NCBI GenBank assembly: GCA_035578175.1
Contig: JAQMRL010000014.1
Coordinates: 18,521,895-18,585,894 of the forward strand
Direction of reading: 5' to 3'
DNA from: Catonia carolina
Lineage: Eukaryota; Arthropoda; Insecta; Hemiptera; Achilidae
DNA: 64,000 bases
In this document: one piece after another, positions 1 through 11,388 of the stretch
How positions within the stretch are numbered: the stretch's first letter is position 1
Layout: each line of letters begins with the position of its first letter
The notes under the pieces: generated by a model
The model's database searches: none
The model's input: only the letters and a program-made list of their open reading frames with translations
What the model was told of the DNA's origin: nothing
Program-made: the position numbers and the translations under genes

Positions 1-714
1 TGTAAGTCTAGGTTTCCCTTGACAATCCTTCCCAAGAATTTCAGCAGACATAGCGCTAACCCTATCTTGTATAGCATAAAAATTGTAGTAAATTGTGGTG
101 ATTTGAAAAGAAAAAATAGTTTGAGTCGTTTTTGAGAAAAATCGCAAAAAGGTGAAAAATTACATTAATAAACTACACACTAATAACTACACTACTTCCG
201 GTTGACCAATTTTGATGAAAATGTTTTTGATGGTTCCCCTAGTGGTACGTAACTTAAGTGGTTCCAAGTATCAACTCTGTATGATATTCCGTTCGCTCAC
301 TCCCCTTCCCCCTCTCACACACTCTCTCTTTCCCCTCCCCTTCTCACGATCTACCACCTATCTCTCGCACACAGAAACATACACACGCTCATGTATTCAC
401 TTCCTATTCTCTCGCCCCACCAATCTTCCTCACAAACTTATCCATTCACTTCCTCTTTTCCCCCACCAAACTCACTACATCTCACTCCTTTCGCTCTCTC
501 TTTCCTCCGTTTTTTTGCTCACCGTTTCTCGCTCTTTCTGGTTCTCAAGCCACGCGCACACGCACACACGCACGTGCAGACCAATCGCTAAATGTTTTTT
601 TTTTTTTGGGTTTAGGACTTGAAAACGTGTATATCCGGGGAAAACTCGACTTCGAAAAACCGACATGAACACAACACTTTCTCTCCCGATATTTATAAAG
701 GGCAAGAGAAAATA
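1..714 (-). mobile_element. H element (Helentron-like), cut by the window edge
   Basis: Reverse-orientation copy. It is recognised from about base 20 by the body segment with the 'aatttcagcagacat' motif, the TTTTGATGAAAATG block, and the terminal GGCAAGAGAAAAT at 701-713. Its central microsatellite has been replaced or expanded by a 250 bp C/T-rich block (295-560). The open frames at 212-622, 391-591 and 475-705 only cross this low-complexity block and are not genes. Confidence 0.8.
295..560. repeat. C/T-rich low-complexity block with CA repeats
   Basis: CTC, CCT and CACA runs dominate. The block sits where the GT/CA microsatellite of the surrounding H copy belongs, so it is probably a degenerated expansion of that microsatellite. 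Confidence 0.7.
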
Positions 715-1356
715 AAAAATACTTTAATTTTCATCACGTACTTTTTGTTTAATAACTGTCGCATTTTCTTTTATACTGTAGTACATAATTACATCGATAA
801 ATTTTAGTAAACAAAAAATAAATAAGAAAGAAAAAAAGAAAAATGGTTAATAAAGAAAAAAGCGATGTCCTGAATACAAGAGACCACACAAAGTGTAAGG
901 CTGGTGGAAAAACAGTGTCGGAAGTTAGGTATATATTTGACAGAGAACTGTAATAAAGACTGAATCTACCAAATGGACGGACTGGTCTAGAAATTTAGCA
1001 CTATAGTATATATATTTTTTCTGGAAATACCTCCGCCTCCACTATCAGGCGGCATACCAGACAGTGCCTTCTAGATAGATACACTGGCTTCGCTATGTAC
1101 CACCACTAAAATACGTGACCAGAATATGTACAAGTAGTCATGTGAACAAATACGTGCGATAAATGTAATGTTATACTGTAGTGACCTCTAGTGGTATTTT
1201 TTTAAACTAACCGTTAAAGGAACTGCTTGGTTATTTTATTTTACCTTACACCGACATATTTCCTTAACTTATTTAAATTTATAAATCTTTGTTAAATGTC
1301 TACATTGTTCAAATTTTATCACATTCCTTATGTTCACCCTTTGAATCATTAGAAAA
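715..1356. other. unassigned AT-rich sequence
   Basis: I see no coding potential, terminal repeats or similarity to other parts of the window in this stretch. Confidence 0.5.
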
Positions 1357-2704
1357 AATCTGGTGTGAACACTCACAGGACATTCTCTTAGCAATGCAAA
1401 TATTAACAATTATAACCTAACATTAGTAATAATACGCTGGAAATAAACACAAAACCTAACCTCAAAAACATAACTTTATTTTAATCATGAGTGAATGATG
1501 CCAATTTTAAACCAATCTTAGTTTGGCTTAATGATACGGAAAATCACTCATTAACGCTAAACTAGGCTCTGTAGAGAAAAATGCTTAAAATAAAAATTGT
1601 AGATCTTTAAATTTTCTATAAATTTTATTATATACAATTTTGTCGTTAAATGCGTACTAAGACTGAAATCTTAAAAAATCTACTTTTTACAGATTTTCAT
1701 GACAAAAGAAACAGAAAATTACTAACTACTGCTAAACTAAGCGTAATACAAAACATATATACGAACGTGTTGGCTTCATTATTGAACAATTGGGATACCG
1801 TAAAATCTGTGCACGATGGGTACCACGCCGTCTGACAGACGAGAATAAACAGCGTCGATTGGAATGCTGTGAACAACTTTTGAAGCGCTACCGTGACGAA
1901 GGAGACGACTTTCTTTTGAATATTGTGACGGGGGACGAGTCATGGGTTCATCATTACGATCCCGAAGAAAAAAGGCAGAGCGCTGAATATCGTCATCCAC
2001 ATTCTCCTGTTGTGAAAAAGTTCAAAACACAACCGTCCGCAAAAAAAATTCTTTTGACTGTGTTTTGGGATGCTCGCCGAGTTTATGTGACTGATTATCT
2101 GGAACGAGGGGCAACGGTAAATTCTGCTCAGTATATACAGACTCTGAAACACCTCCGACGTCGAGTTTGTCGTGTTAGAGGCAACCTGGCGCCAATAATT
2201 TTGCAACACGACAATGCTCGTCCACACACTTCGCGTGCAACTGGAGAGGCTCTGAGAAACCTGAAGTTTCAACCAATTTTACACCCTCCGTATTCTCCCG
2301 ACCTTGCGCCTTGCGATTTTTATTTTTTTCCTCTACTGAAGAGAGACCTTAAGGGTAATCATTACAGCTCGGACAATGAGGTGAAGGCAGCTATTGCGTC
2401 CTGGGTTCGAGGAAAGTCGGAAGAATTTTTCAGTGACGGAATGAAAAAACTTGTTAAACGTTGGGAGAAATGTGTAATGCTTAACGGTGACTATATTAAA
2501 AAATAAATAGATAATTTGGTAGGTTAAGATTTGTACTTTAATTTTTTATTTACCCCATCTTGCTATTTCTTTTTGTTCGTCTTCTACAAGCATGTGTGCA
2601 TTACTTATCAGCCTACCCTCGTAACATAAAAGTTGTAGGTTTTTAAATTGTCTACAACTTTGATTACATGTAATACACTATTGCGCTAAAATGCAAATTA
2701 AGTT
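1357..2704 (-). mobile_element. H element interrupted by a mariner
   Basis: Reverse copy. The terminal hairpin arm TGGTGTGAACACTCACA is at 1361-1377. The body runs to about 1750, where a mariner remnant begins. The body resumes at about 2624 (ATAAAAGTTGTAGG) and stops at about 2704, directly before a forward H copy. The part holding the microsatellite and the other subterminal repeat is missing. Confidence 0.8.
1763..2506 (+). pseudogene. mariner transposase, N-terminally truncated (DD34D)
   Basis: An uninterrupted frame of about 248 residues that reads as the catalytic part of a mariner transposase, the enzyme that cuts and re-inserts its transposon at TA sites. Visible motifs are CARWVPRRLT, the first catalytic Asp in VTGDESWVHHYDPE, the second in QHDNARPH and the third in YSPDLAPCDFYFFP, with 34 residues between the second and third (DD34D). 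Intact relatives are about 340-350 residues, so the helix-turn-helix DNA-binding part is gone. The only in-frame start is a TTG at 1790. The element's right end appears to be CAGCCTACCCTCG followed by TA at 2622-2623, where the host H copy resumes. The catalytic triad is intact, but without a DNA-binding domain I infer it is dead. Confidence 0.85.
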
Positions 2705-2713
2705 CCTAATCTT

Positions 2714-3674
2714 TTTTACTTTCTCTTGCCTATATGAATATATAGGAAGGAAAGTATTGTTTTCATGTCGATTTTTCGAAATCGAGTTTTCACCGGATCT
2801 ATACGTTTTCAGACCCCCTGAACCCAAAAAACATGTTTTTAGCGATTGGTCTGTGTGTCTGTGTGTCTCTGTGTGTGTGTGTCTGTGTGTGAACAGAATA
2901 TCTCAAGAACGAAACATCGTACGAACTTGAAACTTGAAACTTAAGTTACATACCACTACCGGACGCGACACGAACATTTTCATCAAAATCGGTCAACCGG
3001 AAGTAGTAGTTTATTCGTATAATTTTTCAGTTTTTTACGATTTTCTCAAAAACTGGTCCTACGATTTTTTTTTAAAATCGCCTATTTTACTCAATTTTTT
3101 ATTCTCTACAAGATAGGGTAGGCGCCATGTTTGCTGAAATTCTCGGTGAGGCTGTTTTCACGTAAAAAACGTTGTTTTTTTTAAGATTACGGCTTTAATA
3201 TAAATTTTAGCGCAAAAACTTATATAATAAAAGTTGTAGAGAATTTAAAAACCTACAACTTCTGTTTCAAACATTTTTTTGTATAACGCTTAGTTTAGCG
3301 GTAATTTGCGATTTTCTGTTTTTTTTCTCACGAAAACGTGAGAAAAATCGATTTTTTTAACATTTCGGTCTTAGTATGCATTTTACGACAAAAGTGTATA
3401 TAATTAAATTTATAGAAAATTTAAAGATCTACAACTTTTGTTTAGAGCATTTTTCTCTACAGAGGCTAGTTTAGCGTGAAAGCGTGATTTTCCGTATTTT
3501 TAAGCCAAACTGAGTTCGATTGTCATTTTGCGTCATTCACTCATGATTAAAATAAGGTTATGTTTTTAAGGTTAGTTTTTGTTTATTTCTAATATTTTAT
3601 TAATAATGTTAGGTTTATTATTAATTATTTGCATTGGCAAGAGAAAGTTGTGTGAGTGTTTCACACCAGATTTT
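2714..3674 (+). mobile_element. full-length H element (reference copy)
   Basis: The 5' subterminal repeat ACTTTCTCTTGCC is at 2718-2730 and the GT-rich microsatellite at about 2850-2892. The inverted repeat GGCAAGAGAAAGT is at 3636-3648. The terminal stem-loop at 3650-3666 has 6 bp arms GTGTGA/TCACAC, followed by CAGATTTTTT. The body contains two related modules (3184-3360 and 3361-3540). There are no coding frames of note. This copy shows the whole architecture in 960 bp. Confidence 0.85.
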
Positions 3675-4077
3675 TTCTCTTGAATATATAAGTTAAGATA
3701 TTTCTTTTTGCAACTGTATTAAATTAAAAGAAGCAAATTTGATAAAAAAGAGGGTACAAATATTGACAAATTTTAAGACATGACGAGATCGTTGTTTATT
3801 GACAGTACTTAAACCGTAATCGTTAAGTTAGTTCATTATTTTGTTAATCATTTGCTTATTTTTTTTTCTTTAATTTTGACGTCTCATGATATCCCTACTC
3901 CAGAGTCATTTCAGTCTTCGTATGGGGCCGTTGAAAAATCTGGTGGGTCTAAATCAACAATGAGCTGGTTTGGATTATTAGGTAATTCCTTTTTAAATCG
4001 TGTGTATGCGCGTAGGAACTCATTGTTGATGTATGGGACGTTTAAATTGTGTGTCGTGAATCTTTCGTTACGTAATT
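3675..4077. other. unassigned AT-rich sequence between two H copies
   Basis: No recognised repeat or coding frame. A short frame at 3852-4109 runs into the next H copy and lacks support. Confidence 0.4.
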
Positions 4078-5360
<1,283 letters not shown>

Positions 5361-5532
5361 TTTTTTTTTTTTGTTCAACGTCCGACTCTTCTGCATTTAC
5401 TGCTAATGCAGACGGTGAAGGATGAAATGATTTTTTGTAACGTATGAAAATATGCCATACCTGAATGGGATTCGAACCCAAGAGCGCATTATGAGAGGCG
5501 AGCACGTTACCAACTACGCCAATGCGGCTGGC
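5361..5532 (-). mobile_element. tRNA-derived SINE, tail type B
   Basis: Read on the minus strand it starts GCCAGCCGCATTGGCGTAGTTGG (too decayed for a tRNA gene), with a tRNA-like A box, then the B box GGTTCGAATCC, a short linker, and a tail ending TCGGACGTTGAACAAAA with an A-run (T-run on the plus strand). It abuts the decayed 3' end of the preceding H copy. RNA polymerase III transcription is inferred from the boxes only. Confidence 0.85.
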
Positions 5533-5737
5533 ATTACGTTAAAGGTATTACTGTCATAACAGTTTGGGCTTTAAGCGTTATACTTTCAAAGTGACCGATG
5601 GTGTGGCACAACAGTAAATTTGGCTGGTATACATCCAAACGGGTCTTAAGTAACACTTATGAACTAGTAGTTTTAGATGAACTGGGAGTTTAGATGATCT
5701 GGTTAGCAACGAATACATTGTTTACGTTTAGCGTCAA

Positions 5738-6013
5738 AAAAAAATTTACGCGAGAAAAGCCTCCTCTAAAAATTTAGCAGAAATGGGGCCTACCATATCT
5801 TGTAGAACGTAAAACATGTAGTAATTGAGGCGATTTTTAAAAAAAATCGTTGGAAGTTTTTGAGAAAATCGCAAAAAACTGAAAAATGACACGAACTACA
5901 ACTTCCGGTTGACTGATTTTGATGAAAATGTTCGTGTCATGTCCTTTAGTAGTACCTAACTTAAGTTTTGAATTTCAACTTCATACAATGTTTCGTTCTT
6001 GAGATATTTTGTT

Positions 6014-6052
<39 letters not shown>

Positions 6053-6192
6053 CGATCGCTCAAAAAATGCTTTTTGGGTTTAGAGGGTCTGAAAACGTGT
6101 AGAACCGGTGAAAACTCGATTTTGAAAAATCGACATGAAACAATACTTTCCTTCTTTTTTATTGTCATATAGGCAAGAGAAAGCAAAAATTT
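5738..6192 (-). mobile_element. H element, 5' half only
   Basis: Reverse orientation. The sequence runs from the 'tagcagaaatgggg' part of the body through TTTTGATGAAAATG, a clean CA microsatellite (about 6017-6048) and the end GGCAAGAGAAAGC at 6171-6183. The half carrying the hairpin is absent. Confidence 0.8.
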
Positions 6193-6199
6193 GGTTACG

Positions 6200-6316
6200 T
6201 TTTTCATTTTACATCATTTACTAGGGCTAATGATTAGGCGTAAATATAAGTTACATTTTTCATTATTTCCAATTGCAAGAAAAAGTTGTGTGAGTGTTTC
6301 ACACCAGATTTTTAGT
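6200..6316 (+). mobile_element. H element, 3' end fragment
   Basis: The last 115 bp of an H copy in forward orientation, ending in GTGTGAGTGTTTCACAC and CAGATTTTT. It lies tail-out beside the reverse half-copy at 5738-6192. Confidence 0.75.
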
Positions 6317-6597
6317 TATCCGGACCCATCCGATTAAAGAACAAATTACTGTATTTATGTTAGTTTATTATCTATAAATATTACTTACATTTAACGAATT
6401 AGATTGCAGAAACCATAATTACTGACCTATAATAGAACACAAAAAAGGAATATATTAGAAAAAATTTCATTACATGTGACATAAATTTAACCAACAAAAA
6501 ATACTGAAACATGTCTTGAGTTGTTATTTATATGGTTTTTGCTTATTTCTATAGTTTTGTGTGACTTTTTATAAATTTTTAACAATATATAGGCTAT
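6317..6597. other. unassigned AT-rich sequence
   Basis: No recognisable element or gene. Confidence 0.4.
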
Positions 6598-6750
6598 TAA
6601 AAGGGGTATTTCAAAAAGGACACACCGCAATATCAAGAAGGTAGAAGTAACGCATAAGCAAATTTCATGTCACATTACAAATGTCAGTTAACACTACTGT
6701 ATTCAAGGTTAACAGCTTGTAACAATTGAAATGTCGTTCTTGTGCATCAG
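6598..6750 (+). mobile_element. 5' end fragment of a mariner-type element
   Basis: The order of short blocks (GGGTATTTCAAAAAGGACA, then a conserved 'attcaaggttaacagc' block and 'aattgaaatgt') matches the first 150 bp of the fold-back transposon at 9480-10278, at clearly lower identity. It probably comes from a related lineage. No coding part follows, because the polypyrimidine tract begins here. Confidence 0.4.
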
Positions 6751-6797
6751 TTCTACTCTTATTCATTTGTTTCTATTGTTTCAACGGTAAAGATACA

Positions 6798-7247
6798 GCG
6801 TTCTTCCTCCTCCTCCTTTTTCCCTTATTCATTTTTTCCTCCCCCACCCCTTTCAACTTCCTCTAGATCATCATCTTCCTTTCTTTGCTCTTCTTCTTCT
6901 ACTACGTTTCCTCTCGCTCTTTCTGCTCCTCCTCCTTTTACTCCATCTTCTCTCTCTTCCTCTCCTGGTCCTTCTTTTTTCCTTCTAATTCTCCTCCTTC
7001 TCTTTTTTCTCTCCTCGATACTTTCTCATTCTCTTTCAACTTCTCCCTTCCTCCTCCTCATCCTCCTTCTTCCACTCCTTCTCCTTCTCCCTCAAATTAT
7101 CCTCTTTTTCCTCCTTCTTTGTTCTCTTCTTTTCTGCTTCTCCTTCTTCCTCACCTCCTCTTCCTCCTTCATCTTCTTGTTCCCCTCTACCACCTCTACC
7201 ACATTCTTCTCTTCTTTCATTTTTGCATTTTTCTCCTCCTTCTCCTA
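6798..7247. repeat. polypyrimidine tract of about 450 bp
   Basis: The plus strand is almost only C and T (CTC, TTC, CCT units) with few purine interruptions. The frames at 6742-7260 (172 residues) and 6885-7253 are Ser/Leu/Phe/Pro-only translations of this tract and are rejected as genes. Confidence 0.95.
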
Positions 7248-7574
7248 CATTAGAAAATAAAAATATTTCATCTACGCAGCTCTTTAATATGAAGTGGCAA
7301 CCAATCCCTAAAATATTTCACAACCTTAATTTTAAGGCAAATCCTTCTAATGTTAATGACATCATGGTCAGCGCAGGTGCAGTTGCAAAAAGATATATAC
7401 ATATAATTCTAGGGTTTTTTACCTTTTTTTACCCATTAAGTGTAAGGGATCGAAACAAAACTCTGTTTCTTTTTTTTTATTAAATTACTAAAGAAAAATT
7501 TATAGTAATTCGCCACTCCAGTACATTTAATGACAGATCATTGAGTGAATCCAAGAGCCAGTAACGGGTTTTGC

Positions 7575-7576
<2 letters not shown>
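7248..7576. other. unassigned sequence
   Basis: No supported feature. The short frame at 7223-7483 starts inside the polypyrimidine tract. Confidence 0.35.

Positions 7577-7647
<71 letters not shown>
7577..7647. repeat. (TA)n(CA)n microsatellite
   Basis: About 14 TA units followed by about 20 CA units, standing outside any H copy. Confidence 0.95.
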
Positions 7648-7648
<1 letters not shown>

Positions 7649-7882
7649 TAAAACAGTGTCAGGAAAATTTATGGTACTCTGAAATTAGTTTCACATAGTG
7701 TTTACCGATATTTATGACAGAAAGTTTATATTAGGGTTCATTCATAAGGCTCGATTGTATACGCTACCGAGAAACCATTATTGTCTTCAAAAGCTTAGGC
7801 TGTATTTAATTATTTCAATATACATGTTAATTTTGAAATACCACGAATATAAGAAACATCAAACGCAATAACTTAGAGATTT
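7648..7882. other. unassigned sequence
   Basis: No recognisable element or gene. Confidence 0.35.
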
Positions 7883-8023
7883 TTTTACTTTCTCTTGCCT
7901 ATATAAAAAATAATATGTATAAAGGAACGTATTGTTTTCATGTCGATTTTTCAAAATCGAGTTTTCGCCGGATATACACGTTTTCAGACACTCTGGACCC
8001 CAAAAAACATGTTTTAGCGATTG

Positions 8024-8056
<33 letters not shown>

Positions 8057-9233
8057 CGCACGCGAACAAAATATCTCAAAAAAGGAATATCGAACGAACT
8101 TGAAACTTGAATCTTAAGTTGGATACTACTACCGAACCCTATACGAACGTTTTCATTAAAATCGGCCAACCGGAAGTAATAGTTTATGCGTGTCATTTTT
8201 TAAAATTTTCTCAAAAACGGTTCTTACGATTTTTTTTTTAAAATCGCCTCATTTACTAAATTGTTAATCCTTTACACGATAGGGTAGGCGCCGTGTCGGG
8301 AAGGTTGTTTTTTCGTAAAAAAATAGTTTTTTTTAAATTGCAACTTAACTATAAAATGTATTTGACCGCAAAATTGTATATAATAAAAGTTACAGACAAT
8401 TTAAAAACCTACAACTGTTATTTAAACATTTTTTGTATAACGTATAATTTAGCGGTAATTAGGGATTTTATGTTTTTTTTCTCACGAAAATGTGTAAAAA
8501 ATCGATTTTTTTTAAAGATTTCAGCCTTAGTATGCATTTTACGACATAAGTGTATATAATAAAATTTATAGGATGTACAATATTTATCTGCCCATAACAG
8601 ACAGGTGGAGTGTCAAATTATTTACACTCAATCTGTTTGTTGCCGGGCTAAAATAAATAGTTCTGTTTCTTATCACATGGTCAGCCAATTAAATGACTGA
8701 ATCGTTTAAGAACAGAAGAGGTAGAGGTGTATTGTGACACTAGTCAGAGTTATCTTCTCTGAAAGTAATGAATTTCACTATACAGCCAGACCCTGTGGTG
8801 AATGAAGTGAAGGTGTCGTTTGCAGAGTGGAAAATATGTGCTTTTCAGAGGGCCCGGCATGCTGTTAAGCGTACTTTTCCACTCAGTGAGGAAGGCAATG
8901 GTAAACCACCTCACTCCTTGTTTTACTTAGTAAAACCTCTACAGGTTCAAACCAGCCTTTCGGCTGTTGACCTAAACAACAACACAATATTTATTTAGAA
9001 AATTTTCTCTACACAGCCCAGTTTAGCGTGAAAGAGTGATTTTTCATTTTGTTTAGCCAAATTGAGGGTGATTTTCATTTTGCGTCTTTCACTCATGATT
9101 AAAACTAAGTTATGTTTATTAAGGTTATTTTCTTTTTTGGTTAATTCTAACGTTTTATTACTAATGTTAGGTTATATTGTACATTATATGTATTGGCCAG
9201 AGAAAGTCGTGTGAGTGTTTCACACTAGATTTT
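7883..9233 (+). mobile_element. H element split by element B
   Basis: ACTTTCTCTTGCC at 7887-7899, GT/GC microsatellite at about 8024-8061, body to 8587. Element B then interrupts (8588-8983), and the body resumes at 8995. The end is GGCCAGAGAAAGT, hairpin GTGTGAGTGTTTCACAC at 9209-9225, and TAGATTTT. Without the insert the copy is about 940 bp. Confidence 0.85.
8588..8983 (+). mobile_element. element B: ~400 bp SINE-like retroposon with target duplication
   Basis: The edges are fixed by an 11 bp direct repeat of host DNA, ACAATATTTAT, at 8577-8587 and 8984-8994. The element starts CTGCCCATAACAGACAGG and ends GACCTAAACAACAAC. A variable-length target duplication and an AAC-rich 3' end suggest target-primed insertion of a non-coding RNA. 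A B-box-like GGTTCAAACC lies near the 3' end, which is not the usual place. The 76-residue frame at 8768-8998 is inside this repeat and not a gene. Confidence 0.75.
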
Positions 9234-9477
9234 GACTTCTTCGGTAAGTAGGGAAAATGATATAGGGCCTACGGGCCACTCGGCAAATTCATGGCATACC
9301 GTATAGAGGCGTATAACATATGACAATTTCATACAGGGCAATCGAAAGTGAAAATCTATGTTGTGAAATAAATTTCACTACGTCGCTTCCAAAATAAAGT
9401 ATTAAGATCGACGAGTAACGCTGGGTGTTTTATAAGAAACACAGAAATGCATGACCATCTTCGTATCCGTATCATAA
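9234..9477. other. unassigned sequence with a partial transposon-end echo
   Basis: GGGTGTTTTATAAGAAACAC at about 9423-9442 resembles the first 20 bp of the transposon starting at 9480. It may be a relic of another copy. Nothing else is recognised. Confidence 0.35.
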
Positions 9478-9479
9478 TA

Positions 9480-10278
9480 ACGGGTGTTTTATTAAGGACG
9501 CAACCCTGATTATAAGAAGATAGAAATAATCCATCGGTAAATTTTCTGTCCCCTCCCATCGGTATGTTGGCAACAGTGTACTCAAGGCCAACTATCTAAG
9601 ACAGTTAAAATGTTCCAGTCAAGCATTAGTGTGGTGACAGCAGTCGTTTCGTTATATTGTGCCAGCAATGATTTTTTCCAAGGAAGAACGCGTGTTTATT
9701 GTAGAGACTTACATAGCGAGTAAATCTTACAAATGTGTGCAAGATAAGTTTCAGTTGAAATTTCTCCGTTCTGCCGTTCCGAATAAATCGTCAATATTGC
9801 TTTTGATAAATAAATTCCGTAGACCTGGGAGTGTACTTAATGAGAAACCACCTCGCCAGCCAACAAAGTTAACCGCGGCAGTTCTCGAAGATTTGAAAAA
9901 TCGTTTGACTCAATCATCTAAAAAATCGCTTAGAAGATTATCATCGCAAGCTGGGTTAACATTAACTACTCTTTTCAGAGCTACGAAAAAAATACATTTG
10001 CATCCTTATCGCGTTGGCGTAACTCAAAGAAGAATTACTCGCTATATAAGTCTCTACAATAAACACGCGTTCTTCCTTGGAAAAAAACCATTGCTGACAC
10101 AATATAACGAAACGACTGCTTTCACCACACTAATGCTTGACTGGAACATTTTAACTGTCTTAGGTAGATAGCCTTGAGTACACTGTTGCCAACATACCGA
10201 TTGGGGAGACAGAAAATTTACCGACGTATTACTTCTATCTTCTTATAACCAGAGTTGTGTCCTTAATAAAACACCCGT
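9480..10278 (+). mobile_element. fold-back (long inverted repeat) mariner-type transposon
   Basis: The ends are ACGGGTGTTTTATTAAGGAC and its inverse, with TA at 9478-9479 and 10279-10280. The inverted repeats are unusually long, about 240 bp: left 9480-9722 pairs with about 10036-10278. The right arm even contains an inverted copy of the start of the transposase frame. I infer that the true 3' end was lost and replaced by an inverted copy of the 5' end. It cannot encode a complete transposase. Confidence 0.85.
9668..10035 (+). pseudogene. transposase N-terminal fragment (DUF4817-like HTH)
   Basis: Begins MIFSKEERVFIVETY and continues with the helix-turn-helix style of mariner-type transposases whose N-terminus resembles DUF4817: VQDKFQLKF, VPNKSSI, INKFRRPGSV, then PTKLTAAV and KSLRRLSSQAG. 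An upstream ATG at 9659 adds three residues; I prefer 9668 because the conserved block starts there. About 120 residues are homologous. After about 10035 the frame enters the inverted copy of its own 5' end, so residues up to 10171 are antisense nonsense. The catalytic domain is entirely absent. A catalytic piece of a comparable family lies at 57247-57495. Confidence 0.75.
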
Positions 10279-10280
10279 TA

Positions 10281-10467
10281 GAAGAGATAAGAGAGCTGAG
10301 CCTCTGGTACCAGCTAAGATTAAACAATCACCAGAACCATGTGGCATTAAATTGGCTGGACAACAGTGAGGAATCGATCCGCCTCAAAAGACATCACATC
10401 CTCGGCTTAGACTAACGTCTTTAACCCATACACGAAATTAAATTCACCATTCATCTTCATCACTACT
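10281..10467. other. unassigned spacer
   Basis: No supported feature. Confidence 0.3.
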
Positions 10468-11388
10468 TTTTACTTTCTCTCGCCTATATGAATACATAGG
10501 AAGGAAAGTATTTTTTTCATGTCGAGTTTATGAAATAGAGTTTTCACCGAACTACACGTTTTCAGACCCCCTGAACCCAAAAAACATGTTCTTAGTGATT
10601 GTTTTGTGTGTGTATGTCTGTGTGAGCAGAATATCTCAAGAACGGAACATCGTGCGAACTTGAAACTTAAGTAAGAAACCACTACCGGACCCGACACGAA
10701 CATTTTCATCAAAATCGGACGGAAGTAGTAGTTTATTCGTGTAATTTTTTATTTCTTGCGATTTTCTCAAAAACGGCTCCTACAATTTTTTTAAAAATCG
10801 CCACGTTTACTAAATTTGTTATGCTTTACATGATAACAGAGACGTTATGTCTGTTAAAATTCTAGAAGAGAATGTTTCCACGTAAAAAAATTGTTTTTTA
10901 AGATTGCTGCTTTAATATGCATTTTAGCGCAAAAATGTATATAATAAAAGTTGTAAAAAATTTAAAACCCTACAACTTTTATTTCAAACATTTTTTTGTA
11001 TAATGCTAGCGGTAATTGGCGATTTTCTGTTATTTTTTCCTCACGAAAACGAGTGAAAAATCAATATTTTTAAGATTTCAGCTCTAGTATGCATTTTACG
11101 ACAAAAATTTTTATAATAATATTTATAGGAAATTAAAAGATCTAAAACTTTTATTTATAAAAAATTTCTCTTCAAGCCCAGTTTAGCGAGAAAGAGTGAT
11201 TTTCCGTATTTTTAAGCCAAACTGAGGTTGATTTTCATTTTGCGTCTTTCACTCATTAAAATAAGGTTGTATTTTGCAAGAATAATCTTTTTTTTATTTC
11301 TAATGTTTTATTACTATAATTTTAGGTTACATTGTTCATTATTTACATCGCCAAGAGAAAGTCGTGTAAGTATTTCACACAAGATTTT
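10468..11388 (+). mobile_element. full-length H element
   Basis: ACTTTCTCTCGCC at 10472-10484, a very short GT tract (about 10605-10625), full body, GCCAAGAGAAAGT at 11350-11362, hairpin GTGTAAGTATTTCACAC at 11364-11380. The hairpin keeps its outer pairs despite changes, since both arms still pair at most positions. Confidence 0.85.

Noticed and set aside
3650..3666. Hairpin followed by T-run as a bacterial-type terminator
   Set aside because: The sequence is eukaryotic, and the hairpin is a fixed terminal part of a transposable element present in dozens of copies.
2714..3674. H element as an ordinary TIR-type MITE
   Set aside because: The 13 bp inverted repeats are subterminal on the hairpin side, only one end has a hairpin, and no constant TA or TTAA duplication is seen at the borders. 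I keep it as the main alternative.
6742..7260. 172-residue Ser/Phe/Leu/Pro-rich frame
   Set aside because: A polypyrimidine tract rarely contains stop codons, so a long frame is expected by chance.
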